Below are positions 1 through 7,807 of a DNA stretch of 37,021 nt, piece after piece; position 1 is the first letter of the stretch; each line of letters starts with the position of its first letter. The notes beneath the pieces are model-generated. The model ran no database searches. It saw only the letters and a program-made list of their open reading frames with translations, and was not told the origin of the DNA. The stretch is from Bacteroidota bacterium (GTDB lineage: Bacteria; Bacteroidota; Rhodothermia; Balneolales; Balneolaceae). Location: the NCBI GenBank assembly GCA_003045995.1, contig PZPG01000017.1, positions 1-37,021 of the forward strand, read 5' to 3'. Position numbers and translations under genes: made by a program.

Positions 1-185
1 TGGCAAAGTCGCCCCTTCCCTTCAATCCATTCTTGTATGAACCTTCTATAAAAGCGGAATTAAGATGCAATTAAGAGGAATTTTCCGTTCCTTTTGAACC
101 ACGATTTCTTTTTCTTCCTGCTCCGTTTTGGATTCATCCGAACGATCATTTACAGAACGGATCAACATTCATCACATATCCCACT

Positions 186-1385
186 ATGTTCCATTCCTTG
201 GCGACTCGCATCCATACCATTTGCATTCAGAGATTCTTAACAAAGTTTTCTGTATTTCTACTTTTTGCGTCTCTACTGAGTTTTGTTGTTCCGATGCACT
301 CCCCAATGCTCGCACAAAGTATTCGAATTAGCACAGATGGATCCGAATCAACCCAAAACCAGTACACAATTGCCACGGGTAGGGATCGTAGTTTTTATCT
401 GGAACGGGAAGATTTTTACGGCGCTCCGTTATCCAATCCGATATATAGCAATGTAAAAGTTGTTCGACTTTCCAGAAATAGAGCCAAAATAGGGCTATTG
501 AGGGTGGATGAATCGATAGAACACATCATACTGGATGATGATGGAAATCTGTTGTCGGCATCGGTACATCCATTTTACGGAGAGGATCCAAGCCTTGAGA
601 TTTATACCTGGGACGACGGTCGTTCGGTGGTTCGGGAGAATGTGTCGAATTTTATGTTTTATGATGCGGGTGGAAAATTGCTTTTCCCCGTGTCGAATGC
701 GTCCGGAAGCAGAGATGGGGAGGCGTTTTCGGAGCTTGCTTCCGATCCTGCGGGCGAAACTGTGGTGATCTATAATCCATCCATCCGAAGAGCCAATGGC
801 TCATTTTCTTCCCGAGCAGCACTACTGAATCGTGCATCGGGTTCACTGTCGTCGTTTTACGGTATGCCTGACGAGCAAATTTATTATGTTGATGTGAGTC
901 GATCCGGATCGTTTATCACGATTACGGCGGGGAAAGAGGGCGAAGACTCGAAGGTGATTGTATTTGACCGTTTTGGCAATCTTCTGTTTGAAAAAAAGCT
1001 TGATTTTGAGGCTACTCGAGCATCCTTTCTCGCGGAAAGTGATCAGGTGTTTGCGTATTCAGGGTCGCGAGCAGCTGTTTATGATGTAGATTCCTGGAAC
1101 CGAATTGGTAGCAGTTCTGTGCGCAAAACGATTTTGACCGCCAGTTTTTTCCCTGAAGATGGATGGATTTTACTGTGCACCGGAGATCTGGAGGGGGATC
1201 GTGTAACAAACGTTGAATTTGTTGCAGTGGATGTGGTACAGCGAAAGATTGCAAGAGAACCCTTGAACAGGAATCTATTGCGGACCAAAGTAGCCCCCTA
1301 TTTCGAACCATTTTCAGAGAGAGATGGTAGCTTTTTTGTGCTACATGGCATGGGAATACCGGTGACGCTTCGCCCTACTTTTTAG
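186..1385 (+). CDS. Exported beta-propeller-like protein of unknown function
   Basis: I do not recognise a named family. The 399-aa product starts with a basic stretch and a hydrophobic segment (about residues 18-36) ending in a plausible signal-peptidase site near MLAQ-S (residues 41-45), so it is probably exported. The rest alternates short beta-strand-like blocks with turns such as DDDGNLL, DRFGNLLF and DVDSWNRI, which resembles the repeating blades of WD40/PQQ-like propellers; this is a structural inference only. No catalytic motif is visible. It stands alone, and its end lies 30 bases from the end of clpC, which is convergent. An internal methionine (residue 37) would remove the signal peptide, so the long start is preferred. 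Confidence 0.75.
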   Translation: MFHSLATRIHTICIQRFLTKFSVFLLFASLLSFVVPMHSPMLAQSIRISTDGSESTQNQYTIATGRDRSFYLEREDFYGAPLSNPIYSNVKVVRLSRNRAKIGLLRVDESIEHIILDDDGNLLSASVHPFYGEDPSLEIYTWDDGRSVVRENVSNFMFYDAGGKLLFPVSNASGSRDGEAFSELASDPAGETVVIYNPSIRRANGSFSSRAALLNRASGSLSSFYGMPDEQIYYVDVSRSGSFITITAGKEGEDSKVIVFDRFGNLLFEKKLDFEATRASFLAESDQVFAYSGSRAAVYDVDSWNRIGSSSVRKTILTASFFPEDGWILLCTGDLEGDRVTNVEFVAVDVVQRKIAREPLNRNLLRTKVAPYFEPFSERDGSFFVLHGMGIPVTLRPTF

Positions 1386-1415
1386 CAGAATTTATAAAAC
1401 GGCTTATATTGCTGT

Positions 1416-3986
1416 TCAGGAATTTGCGTTTGCTTCCTTAGCTTCCTCTCCAGGGGCTGCAGAATCAACAGCTTTTTCAGAAGGTTCTGCATCTACCCAG
1501 TCGAAGGTAAGTCCATCTCTGGATCGGTTCATTTTGATTTTTATGGTCGATCCTTCCGGGTGATCCTGCCCCAGAATCTCCTCTGCAACAGGGTCCTCGA
1601 TATATTTCTGGATAGCTCTTCGCAGTGGACGCGCCCCGTACTTTTGATCAAACCCTCGCTCGGCAATAAAATCAAGTGCCCCCTTGGTAACTTCAATTTG
1701 ATAACCGATCTCAGAGACCCGCTTAAAGAGGTCGGAAGCGATAAGTTCGATGATTTGATGGATATCCTCTTTGGCCAATGGTTTGAATGTGAGAACATCA
1801 TCAATTCGATTGAGAAATTCCGGATTGAATACTTTTTTGAGTGCCTCCTGTATGGTAGACTTCATTTTGGCATAGTCGAAGTCTGCATCTGATGAGGAGA
1901 ATCCAATTCCTTTGCCCATATTTCGAATATCACGGGCACCGATATTGGACGTCATTATCATAATGGTATTTCTAAAATCCACTTTCCGGCCAAGGCTATC
2001 CGTGAGTACACCATCATCGAGAACCTGAAGTAAAATGTTAAAGACATCGGGGTGTGCTTTCTCAATCTCATCCAGAAGAATCACACTGTAAGGTTTCCTC
2101 CGGACTTTTTCGGTAAGAATACCACCCTCTTCGTACCCAACATATCCGGGAGGTGCTCCTACCAGGCGTGAAACACTAAATTTCTCCATGTATTCGCTCA
2201 TATCTATTCGAATGAGTGCTTCCTCTTTGTCGAAAAGATATTTGGCAAGAACTTTGGCCATCTCTGTTTTTCCAACTCCGGTTGGGCCAAGAAAGATGAA
2301 GGAACCGATCGGGCGAGACGGGTCTTTTAGTCCGGCTCGTGTGCGCTGGATCGCACGTGTTAGTTTTTCGATCGCTTCGGACTGACCAATGATTTTTTTG
2401 TTCAGCTCCTCTTTCATTTTTAGCAGTTTCTGCCCCTCTTTCTGGCTGATTTTGTTTACCGGGACACCACTCATCATAGCTACAACTTCAGCAACATCAT
2501 CTGCAGTGACATCAAAAACGATCTTTTCCGATTCTTTTTCCCATTCCTGCTGCGAATGCTCAAGTTCTTGTATGAGGCGTTTTTCATTGTCGCGCAGACG
2601 GGCAGCCTCTTCGAACCGCTGTTTTTTTACCATCGTGTTTTTCTCGGCACCGATCTTTTCAATCTGCTCCTCGAGCTCAAGAATTGATTCCGGAACGGAG
2701 ATGTTCGAGAGGTGCACCCGCGCTCCTGCTTCGTCTAGCGCATCTATCGCTTTGTCCGGGAGAAAATGATCGGTAACATAACGGTCCGTGAGGCTCACAC
2801 AAGCTTGAATGGCATCTTCGGAGTACTTAACGCTGTGATGCTTTTCATACTTGTTTTTAATCTGCTCCAAAATTTCGAGTGTCTCTTCCGGAGAGGTCGG
2901 ATCCACCATGATTTTTTGGAACCGCCGTTCGAGAGCTCCGTCTTTTTCAATAAACTGACGGTATTCATTGAGTGTGGTGGCACCGATAGCCTGAATTTCA
3001 CCTCGGGCAAGCGCTGGCTTGAGCATGTTAGAGGCATCGAGGGATCCACTTGCGCCCCCAGCTCCCACGATGGTATGAAGTTCATCAATAAATAGAATGA
3101 CATTGTCGGTTTTTTCCAACTCGGTCATTACCGCTTTCATTCGCTCTTCGAACTGCCCCCTGTATTTTGTACCTGCAACCAACGCTGCCAGATCAAGTGC
3201 AATAACTCTCTTATCAAACAGAACTCTGGACACCTTCTTCTCTATGATTCGTGAAGCAAGACCTTCTGCAATCGCTGTTTTTCCCACACCTGGCTCGCCA
3301 ATCAGTACAGGGTTGTTCTTTTTCCGGCGACTTAGAACCTGGGCAACTCGCTCGATCTCTTTTTCACGGCCGATGATCGGATCCAGACGATCCTCTTCGG
3401 CCAGCTGCGTGAGATCCCTTCCAAACGTATCGAGAACTGGTGTTTTTGATTTTTCTTTTTTGGTTTCGGAACTGCTCCCTTTTGAGCTTCGGGAGGATGG
3501 CGTGTCACCAATGTCGGATTTAATCTCGCGGATGTTGTCCGTTCTTGTGCTGCCGGAAATAATCATATCAAGTTCTTCCCGTACTGCATCGTACGATACA
3601 TTGTACTGGTGTAAAATCTGAGCGGCAATATTCTCTTCATCTCGCAACAAGGAGAGCAAAAGATGCTCGGTACCGATCGTTTCACTCTTGTATAATTTGG
3701 CTTCGAGGTAGGTAATTCTGAGTACTTTCTCCGCCTGTTTTGTGAGAGGTATGTTACCAACCGTTACATTGCCACCTGTTCCGCGTACGGTGTCCTCGAT
3801 CGTTTTTTTAAGTTTGGACAGATCGCATTCCAAATTTTTTAAAATTCGGACAGCTACCCCATCGCCGAGGCGAACAATCCCAAGGATCAAGTGTTCGGTA
3901 CCGATGTAATCATGATTCAGACGTATTGCTTCTTCACGACTAAACTGAATAACGTCTCTGACTTTGCTGGAAAAATTTCCCTCCAT
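1416..3986 (-). CDS. clpC: ClpC-type AAA+ unfoldase, ATPase subunit of Clp protease
   Basis: This is an ATP-dependent unfoldase that feeds proteins to the ClpP peptidase in the cytoplasm. The 856-aa product has the full ClpC layout: two N-terminal Clp repeats (residues 1-145, with the paired IGTEHL motifs), a first AAA+ module with Walker A GEPGVGKT near residue 230 and Walker B VILFIDELH, a middle coiled-coil/UVR-like segment (KKQRFEEAARLRD, about residue 450-465), and a second AAA+ module with Walker A GPTGVGKT near residue 570 followed by the Clp C-terminal domain. Length is slightly above the usual 810-830 aa because of an acidic/alanine-rich tail. No clpP or mcsA/mcsB partner is adjacent. 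The call is secure. Confidence 0.97.
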   Translation of the reverse strand: MEGNFSSKVRDVIQFSREEAIRLNHDYIGTEHLILGIVRLGDGVAVRILKNLECDLSKLKKTIEDTVRGTGGNVTVGNIPLTKQAEKVLRITYLEAKLYKSETIGTEHLLLSLLRDEENIAAQILHQYNVSYDAVREELDMIISGSTRTDNIREIKSDIGDTPSSRSSKGSSSETKKEKSKTPVLDTFGRDLTQLAEEDRLDPIIGREKEIERVAQVLSRRKKNNPVLIGEPGVGKTAIAEGLASRIIEKKVSRVLFDKRVIALDLAALVAGTKYRGQFEERMKAVMTELEKTDNVILFIDELHTIVGAGGASGSLDASNMLKPALARGEIQAIGATTLNEYRQFIEKDGALERRFQKIMVDPTSPEETLEILEQIKNKYEKHHSVKYSEDAIQACVSLTDRYVTDHFLPDKAIDALDEAGARVHLSNISVPESILELEEQIEKIGAEKNTMVKKQRFEEAARLRDNEKRLIQELEHSQQEWEKESEKIVFDVTADDVAEVVAMMSGVPVNKISQKEGQKLLKMKEELNKKIIGQSEAIEKLTRAIQRTRAGLKDPSRPIGSFIFLGPTGVGKTEMAKVLAKYLFDKEEALIRIDMSEYMEKFSVSRLVGAPPGYVGYEEGGILTEKVRRKPYSVILLDEIEKAHPDVFNILLQVLDDGVLTDSLGRKVDFRNTIMIMTSNIGARDIRNMGKGIGFSSSDADFDYAKMKSTIQEALKKVFNPEFLNRIDDVLTFKPLAKEDIHQIIELIASDLFKRVSEIGYQIEVTKGALDFIAERGFDQKYGARPLRRAIQKYIEDPVAEEILGQDHPEGSTIKIKMNRSRDGLTFDWVDAEPSEKAVDSAAPGEEAKEANANS

Positions 3987-4373
3987 ATGGCGTAATATCC
4001 TCTTTGATGCGATTTTAAATTAATTCAGTAACGGTTCCGATCAACGTTTCTTGCAAAATAATTTATCCTGGTTTCGGATCTGAGCTCGTGCACCAGATAT
4101 CAGACACAGTACATATCAGACATAATACGATCTCTGAGTGAATGACCAAGGCTGTTAACTCTTTCAGAAAGTATCGTTGAAGATGCCCAAATGCAACACA
4201 CATTGGCATGATTTTTTCAATTTTGCGCGACACTGCATGACAGATGAATTAGATCTGTAAGAGACAAATTGACTGCTTTAGGAACTGGGATCAAAAATGC
4301 CCCTGTATTGGAACATACCCTTGCATATGCACGAAATAAAAAAAGCTGACACTGCAAATGCAACATCAGCTTT
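3987..4373. other. Gene-free stretch upstream of clpC
   Basis: No credible coding region is seen here. The stretch must hold the clpC promoter on the minus strand, but I find no clean TAnnTTTG element in that orientation. It contains a 10-bp direct repeat (ATATCAGACA) at 4097-4106 and 4113-4122, and at its left-reading end the terminator of the tRNA-Asp gene (4338-4374). Confidence 0.6.
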
Positions 4374-4374
4374 T
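4338..4374 (-). terminator. Intrinsic terminator of tRNA-Asp
   Basis: Read on the minus strand, AAAAGCTGA (4366-4374) pairs with TCAGCTTTT (4341-4349), and the run of T continues to 4338. The stem begins at the encoded CCA end of the tRNA, so transcription stops just after the tRNA. Confidence 0.85.
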
Positions 4375-4450
4375 GGCGATCCGGACGAGACTCGAACTCG
4401 CGACCTCCTGCGTGACAGGCAGGCGTTCTAACCAACTGAACTACCGGACC
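4374..4450 (-). tRNA. tRNA-Asp (anticodon GTC), CCA encoded
   Basis: The minus strand folds as a complete cloverleaf. The acceptor arm GGTCCGG pairs with CCGGATC (one G-T pair), the anticodon stem CCTGC/GCAGG holds the loop CTGTCAC with anticodon GTC, and the T loop is GTTCGAGTC-like. The discriminator is G, as expected for aspartate, and CCA is encoded in the DNA. It lies alone on this strand, head to head with the other tRNA genes. Confidence 0.96.
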
Positions 4451-4465
4451 ATTTTTTCAAGATTT

Positions 4466-4497
4466 CAAAGATAGGCAGGGGGAACCCTCAATGTCAA
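4466..4497 (-). promoter_or_regulatory. Promoter of tRNA-Asp, Bacteroidota type
   Basis: On the minus strand TTGACA (4492-4497) is followed after 18 bases by TATCTTTG (4466-4473), a perfect TAnnTTTG element. The tRNA begins about 15 bases further on, so the start site fits a very short leader. Confidence 0.85.
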
Positions 4498-4570
4498 TAC
4501 CTTCAGTTACAAACTTATCTGCAAGTTAGGGCAAATTCATGGAATTCAAAGAATTATTTTTCAGTTTACG

Positions 4571-4602
4571 TTGCAAAATGTCACAGGAACATCTTATCTT
4601 TG
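4571..4602 (+). promoter_or_regulatory. Promoter of the tRNA-Cys/Glu/His/Glu cluster
   Basis: TTGCAA (4571-4576), an 18-base spacer and TATCTTTG (4595-4602). This is the same layout and the same minus-7 octamer as the tRNA-Asp promoter on the other strand, which supports both calls. The first tRNA starts 46 bases downstream. Confidence 0.85.
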
Positions 4603-4648
4603 GAGTCTATTTGAATTTTTCAAATATCGAATTTGAAATACTGAATAA

Positions 4649-4719
4649 GGCGACATGGCCGAGTGGTTAGGCAGAGGTCTGCAAAACCTCGTACAGCGGT
4701 TCGAATCCGCTTGTCGCCT
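4649..4719 (+). tRNA. tRNA-Cys (anticodon GCA)
   Basis: The acceptor arm GGCGACA pairs with TGTCGCC, the anticodon stem GAGGT/ACCTC holds loop CTGCAAA with anticodon GCA, and the T loop is GTTCGAATC. The discriminator is T, as usual for cysteine tRNA. CCA is not encoded. It is first in a four-tRNA transcription unit. Confidence 0.96.
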
Positions 4720-4752
4720 CGGACTTGTTGCAATTTGCAGACAGATCTTCCT

Positions 4753-4824
4753 GCCGCGTTCGTCTAGGGGTTAGGACGCCGCCCTTTCACGGCGGTAACA
4801 CGGGTTCAAATCCCGTACGCGGTA
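4753..4824 (+). tRNA. tRNA-Glu (anticodon TTC), copy 1
   Basis: The acceptor arm GCCGCGT pairs with ACGCGGT (first pair G-T), the anticodon stem CCGCC/GGCGG holds loop CTTTCAC with anticodon TTC, and the T arm ACGGG/CCCGT is intact. The discriminator is A and CCA is not encoded. An identical copy lies at 5043-5114. Confidence 0.96.
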
Positions 4825-4828
4825 CTTC

Positions 4829-4862
4829 ATCGGAATCGATCGGCAATCGGAATCGATCGGCA
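4829..4862 (+). repeat. 17-bp tandem duplication between tRNAs
   Basis: Two exact adjacent copies of ATCGGAATCGATCGGCA (4829-4845 and 4846-4862) sit in the spacer between tRNA-Glu copy 1 and tRNA-His. No function is evident. Confidence 0.9.
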
Positions 4863-4955
4863 ACAGCCGACTTTGTTTTTGCAACGTTTCGTTGAAAAGT
4901 CTCATTCTCAGAACGAAGCATTTCACGAATGCCTTTTCCGGAAACATTTCTTGAT

Positions 4956-5030
4956 GGAGCCCGTAGCTCAGTCGGTTAGAGCGCCAGGTTGTGGCCCTGG
5001 AGGCCGTGGGTTCAATCCCCATCGGGCTCC
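4956..5030 (+). tRNA. tRNA-His (anticodon GTG)
   Basis: The acceptor arm GAGCCCG (4957-4963) pairs with CGGGCTC (5023-5029). An extra G at position -1 (4956) faces discriminator C (5030), the hallmark recognition pair of histidine tRNA. The anticodon stem CCAGG/CCTGG holds the loop TTGTGGC with anticodon GTG. A full CCA is not encoded. Confidence 0.96.
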
Positions 5031-5042
5031 CATCAATCATTC

Positions 5043-5114
5043 GCCGCGTTCGTCTAGGGGTTAGGACGCCGCCCTTTCACGGCGGTAACACGGGTTCAAA
5101 TCCCGTACGCGGTA
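5043..5114 (+). tRNA. tRNA-Glu (anticodon TTC), copy 2
   Basis: This is base-for-base identical to the copy at 4753-4824, while the flanks differ within one or two bases on each side, so the duplication is limited to the mature tRNA. It is the last gene of the tRNA unit and is followed directly by a terminator. Confidence 0.96.
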
Positions 5115-5116
5115 CT

Positions 5117-5152
5117 ATCCGGTCTGATAAAAATTCAGACCGGATTTTTTTT
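5117..5152 (+). terminator. Intrinsic terminator of the tRNA cluster
   Basis: An 11-bp perfect stem ATCCGGTCTGA (5117-5127) / TCAGACCGGAT (5135-5145) is followed by a run of T to 5152. It separates the tRNA unit from the convergent dinB gene, which ends at 5182. Confidence 0.92.
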
Positions 5153-5181
5153 ACCCTATTTTTCTGGACTTCTCCCCCCCT

Positions 5182-6510
5182 TTAATTCCGGCTTACAAAA
5201 TGGGTTTTGCCGGGCACATCCTCCTTGAGTGAAGCCTTGAGAATCGTATCCCGTCCGTATGTATTGTTGACACAATCTGTCGCCATGTAAAGCATTTTCA
5301 TCCCCTCATCTTCCGTAAAAAAGATCTCTTTTTGATGGATCTCCTGCATCTCAATTGTATGCAGACCTACCCCCCGAATCTTCTCTCCCTGCCGCACCGC
5401 CGATTCGGTCCGTTGCATGGCAATGGGAAGGCACGCGCGCAGTACATAGTCATCCAGATTAGTAAATCCCGGTGTCGCGAATGCAAAAGAAAATCCGCGC
5501 CGAACCTCTCCCTGGTACCGGATATGGCATCCCCATTGCCTGGCCTTTCGGTCGTAGCCCCGGAGACGATAACAAACCTGCCGGACAGCCTTCACAATCT
5601 CCCCTTTTACTTGCGGAAGGTCCACCGTCCAATCGCTGAACGTATGCATATAACTTACCTCTTCGGGAATGTGATGCTCATGGTCCAGAATCCGTGCCCG
5701 ATCCCGCCCGGTTACAATTTCGAAGAATAATTGCCCTTGCATCGCCCCGAAAAGTTTTCGGAAAACACCGGGTCCTGTCTTGTGGGCATCTCCGATCGTT
5801 CGCACTCCCCTTTGCAACAACTTTCGGTAGCGTCTCGACCCAATTCCCCAAACCTCATCCAACGGAAGCGAGAAAAGATGCTCCGCCGCATCATCTGGTG
5901 TCAAAAGGATCATCATTCCGTTTGGCTTACGAAGATCAGAGGCCAGCTTGGCATATGTTTTACTCGTTGCAATCCCCACCGAAGCGACCAGTCCAAGCTT
6001 TCGGTAGATCTCCCCTTTCAGACGTTTTATATAATCCTCCATCTCCCTGCGGCCCCGCTGGAGCAGGAACGTGACATCCATGAAGTACTCGTCCATAGAG
6101 TAGCGTTCTACCTCCGGTGAATAATGATCCATAATCGTCTGAAGCGCCCTGCTAATTCCTTTGTATTTGTCGTAATCGATCTGCAGAAACACCAGATAGG
6201 GGCAGATGGATGCCGCTTCGAATGCGCTCATAGCCGTTTTAATACCCAGAGACCGCGCCTCATAACTTGCTGTTGCCACAATTCCTCGCGGGGTCCCATC
6301 TGGCTTCCTCCACCCTCCCATCGCCACCGGAAGCCCGTACAGATTGTAAGCCCGTTGCTCTACCTGGGCGTAGAAACAGTTCATATCCAGATGCAGGTAG
6401 AGGCGCCGGCGAAGGCTCATATGCTGATGGTCGCGCGCCACCGTACTGTACAGCGTAATGCGATGTACGTCCTCTTCCGTGTGATAAGGTTTTCGTTTGC
6501 GCGGATCCAT
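5182..6510 (-). CDS. dinB: DNA polymerase IV, Y-family translesion polymerase
   Basis: This is an error-prone lesion-bypass DNA polymerase. The 442-aa product shows the Y-family signature: HLDMNCFYAQVE near residues 40-51 (metal-binding Asp and the Phe-Tyr gate pair), SMDEYFMDVT near residue 140 with the catalytic Asp-Glu pair, VGIATSKTYAKLAS, a helix-hairpin-helix segment (LDEVWGIGSRRYRKLLQRGV), and a little-finger domain at the C terminus. About 35 residues precede the usual DinB start, and a later in-frame Met (residue 31) is possible. The gene is divergent from the 96-aa ORF at 6643, across an AT-rich intergenic region with an inverted repeat. It is longer than the classical 350-aa enzyme because of the N-terminal and C-terminal extensions. 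Confidence 0.93.
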   Translation of the reverse strand: MDPRKRKPYHTEEDVHRITLYSTVARDHQHMSLRRRLYLHLDMNCFYAQVEQRAYNLYGLPVAMGGWRKPDGTPRGIVATASYEARSLGIKTAMSAFEAASICPYLVFLQIDYDKYKGISRALQTIMDHYSPEVERYSMDEYFMDVTFLLQRGRREMEDYIKRLKGEIYRKLGLVASVGIATSKTYAKLASDLRKPNGMMILLTPDDAAEHLFSLPLDEVWGIGSRRYRKLLQRGVRTIGDAHKTGPGVFRKLFGAMQGQLFFEIVTGRDRARILDHEHHIPEEVSYMHTFSDWTVDLPQVKGEIVKAVRQVCYRLRGYDRKARQWGCHIRYQGEVRRGFSFAFATPGFTNLDDYVLRACLPIAMQRTESAVRQGEKIRGVGLHTIEMQEIHQKEIFFTEDEGMKMLYMATDCVNNTYGRDTILKASLKEDVPGKTHFVSRN

Positions 6511-6528
6511 ACATCAAAAATAACACTC

Positions 6529-6602
6529 TTTTACATATATCACACATATATTTTTAGGGCAATGGGAGAAGCTCTTGATATATGTGCAATTTATGTGTAA
6601 AA
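6529..6602. promoter_or_regulatory. Imperfect inverted repeat in the dinB divergent promoter
   Basis: The left arm at 6529-6551 and the right arm at 6578-6602 are imperfect reverse complements sharing ATATATGTG and a TAAAA end. The right arm overlaps a sigma70-like promoter for the rightward gene: TTGATA (6575-6580), 17 bases, TAAAAT (6598-6603). The position between dinB and its divergent neighbour suggests a shared operator. The regulator is unknown. Confidence 0.5.
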
Positions 6603-6642
6603 TAGAGAAAACTTTTTCCCGCATACATCATGAATAAAGAAA

Positions 6643-6933
6643 ATGAATGAAGAGAACTACCCCCCCGTACATGTACTCACCGTATTCCGCGGATTTCCAT
6701 CCGATCACCTGGCATATCATATCACCCCGTACCGATTTGAAACACAGAAAGGGGATGTTCACAAGGTACATCACATCCGTCAGATGCACCGGCAAAAAGT
6801 GGGGAAAGGAGAACATTATCACTATGTGATTTTGACACAGGAACAGCGATACTTTCATCTGGTGTTTGACACCAATACCCTGATCTGGCGACTGGTCCAG
6901 GAGGTAGACGAGATGCTTTTTTTTAACGAGTAA
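6643..6933 (+). CDS. Small protein of unknown function next to dinB
   Basis: I do not recognise this 96-aa product. It is soluble-looking, rich in His, Tyr and Phe, with a compact alpha/beta-like sequence (VHVLTVFRGFPSDHLAYH near the start, RYFHLVFDTNTLIWRLVQE near the end) and no Cys. It has a good upstream promoter (TTGATA-N17-TAAAAT, 6575-6603) and is divergent from dinB, which makes it more likely a real gene than a chance ORF. Co-regulation with dinB is an inference from the shared intergenic region. The start at 6643 follows an A-rich stretch. A shorter overlapping reading frame from 6630 ends after a few codons and is ignored. Confidence 0.6.
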   Translation: MNEENYPPVHVLTVFRGFPSDHLAYHITPYRFETQKGDVHKVHHIRQMHRQKVGKGEHYHYVILTQEQRYFHLVFDTNTLIWRLVQEVDEMLFFNE

Positions 6934-6996
6934 AGAGATGATGAACAGAAATACGGGCAACTACAAACCCTGCTGCGTGAGTTGCTATATGAGTTG

Positions 6997-7659
6997 CTAT
7001 GTGAGTTCCAGCCCCTCCAGGGCAAGGATCTCAGTAAGCTTCTCCATGCCAAGTCCCTCTCGCATCAGTACAGGAGTATCACCGGTGAGATCCAACATGG
7101 TAGTTTCCATCGCCTGCAGGGGTTGCTCTGTGTCTGCTATAAGATCCACCAGCCGGTCAAACCGGCTTAGATACATTTCGCGGTCAGGGGAGTCTGGGCT
7201 GCCAAACTCTACATCCGGTAATTTTGCCGTGATTGCCAGAACCGGTCTGCCAAGTGCTTCCGTCATTTTGCGACAAACTGCATCATCGGGCACGCGAATA
7301 CCAACAGTCCGTTTTTTGGGATGCATTAGCAGGCGTGGCACCTCCCGGGTTGCCGGCAATATAAAGGTATAGGGACCCGGGATAAGGCGACGGATCAGTT
7401 TGAAGGCCGTATCATTCAGAACGGCGAAGACAGAAGCATGCTCCAAGCTGTGACACATCACTGTGAGATGGTCGTTTTTGTCCATCCTGCGGATGGCGCG
7501 AATCCGGTCCATCCCTTTTTTATTCTGATAATCGCAAACAAGTGCATACTGACTGTCGGTGGGGATCATCAGCACGGATCCTTCGGCGAGGTGGTCGGCC
7601 AGTACAAAGATCTGCTTGGGTTTGGGAGCAACAGGATGGAGATGAATGCGTTCTGCCAT
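6997..7659 (-). CDS. yciO: YciO/YrdC/Sua5-family RNA-binding-fold protein
   Basis: The 220-aa product belongs to the YrdC-like fold family. It follows the YciO branch rather than the YrdC/Sua5 branch: VLMIPTDSQYALVCD near residue 30, RIRAIRRMDKNDHLTVMC near residue 53, then PGPYTFILPATREVPRLL and KRTVGIRVPDD, and TPVLMREGLG at the end. YrdC and Sua5 make threonylcarbamoyl-adenylate for t6A tRNA modification. Whether YciO proteins do the same is not established, so the reaction is left open. There is no Sua5 C-terminal domain. The gene lies between the 96-aa ORF (convergent) and a divergent metal-dependent hydrolase. Confidence 0.88.
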   Translation of the reverse strand: MAERIHLHPVAPKPKQIFVLADHLAEGSVLMIPTDSQYALVCDYQNKKGMDRIRAIRRMDKNDHLTVMCHSLEHASVFAVLNDTAFKLIRRLIPGPYTFILPATREVPRLLMHPKKRTVGIRVPDDAVCRKMTEALGRPVLAITAKLPDVEFGSPDSPDREMYLSRFDRLVDLIADTEQPLQAMETTMLDLTGDTPVLMREGLGMEKLTEILALEGLELT

Positions 7660-7675
7660 GATGGGGGGATTGTGC

Positions 7676-7693
7676 TTGAAAATTTCCTTTCAA
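7676..7693. promoter_or_regulatory. Short perfect inverted repeat between divergent genes
   Basis: TTGAAA (7676-7681) and TTTCAA (7688-7693) flank six bases in the intergenic region between yciO (minus) and the hydrolase at 7808 (plus). It could be an operator. The evidence is only symmetry and position. Confidence 0.25.
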
Positions 7694-7807
7694 AGAAAGT
7701 AGCAAACTCTACCGTCGAATGAAACGCAGGAAATCACTGAGATTCGTGAGCGATCCTGTTTTCTCATCAACCCGTTTTCCATACATTCCCAAGAACATGC
7801 CGTAAAT

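Noticed and set aside
128-331. Short frame overlapping the first gene
   Set aside because: It overlaps the signal peptide of the 399-aa gene in another frame and has no protein-like features.
2389-3621. Long Ser/Phe-rich plus-strand frames
   Set aside because: They are antisense shadows of clpC.
6502-6530. TATTTTTG octamer reading toward dinB
   Set aside because: It matches the minus-7 element, but lies only a few bases before the dinB ATG and lacks an upstream TTG, so it would start transcription at or inside the gene.
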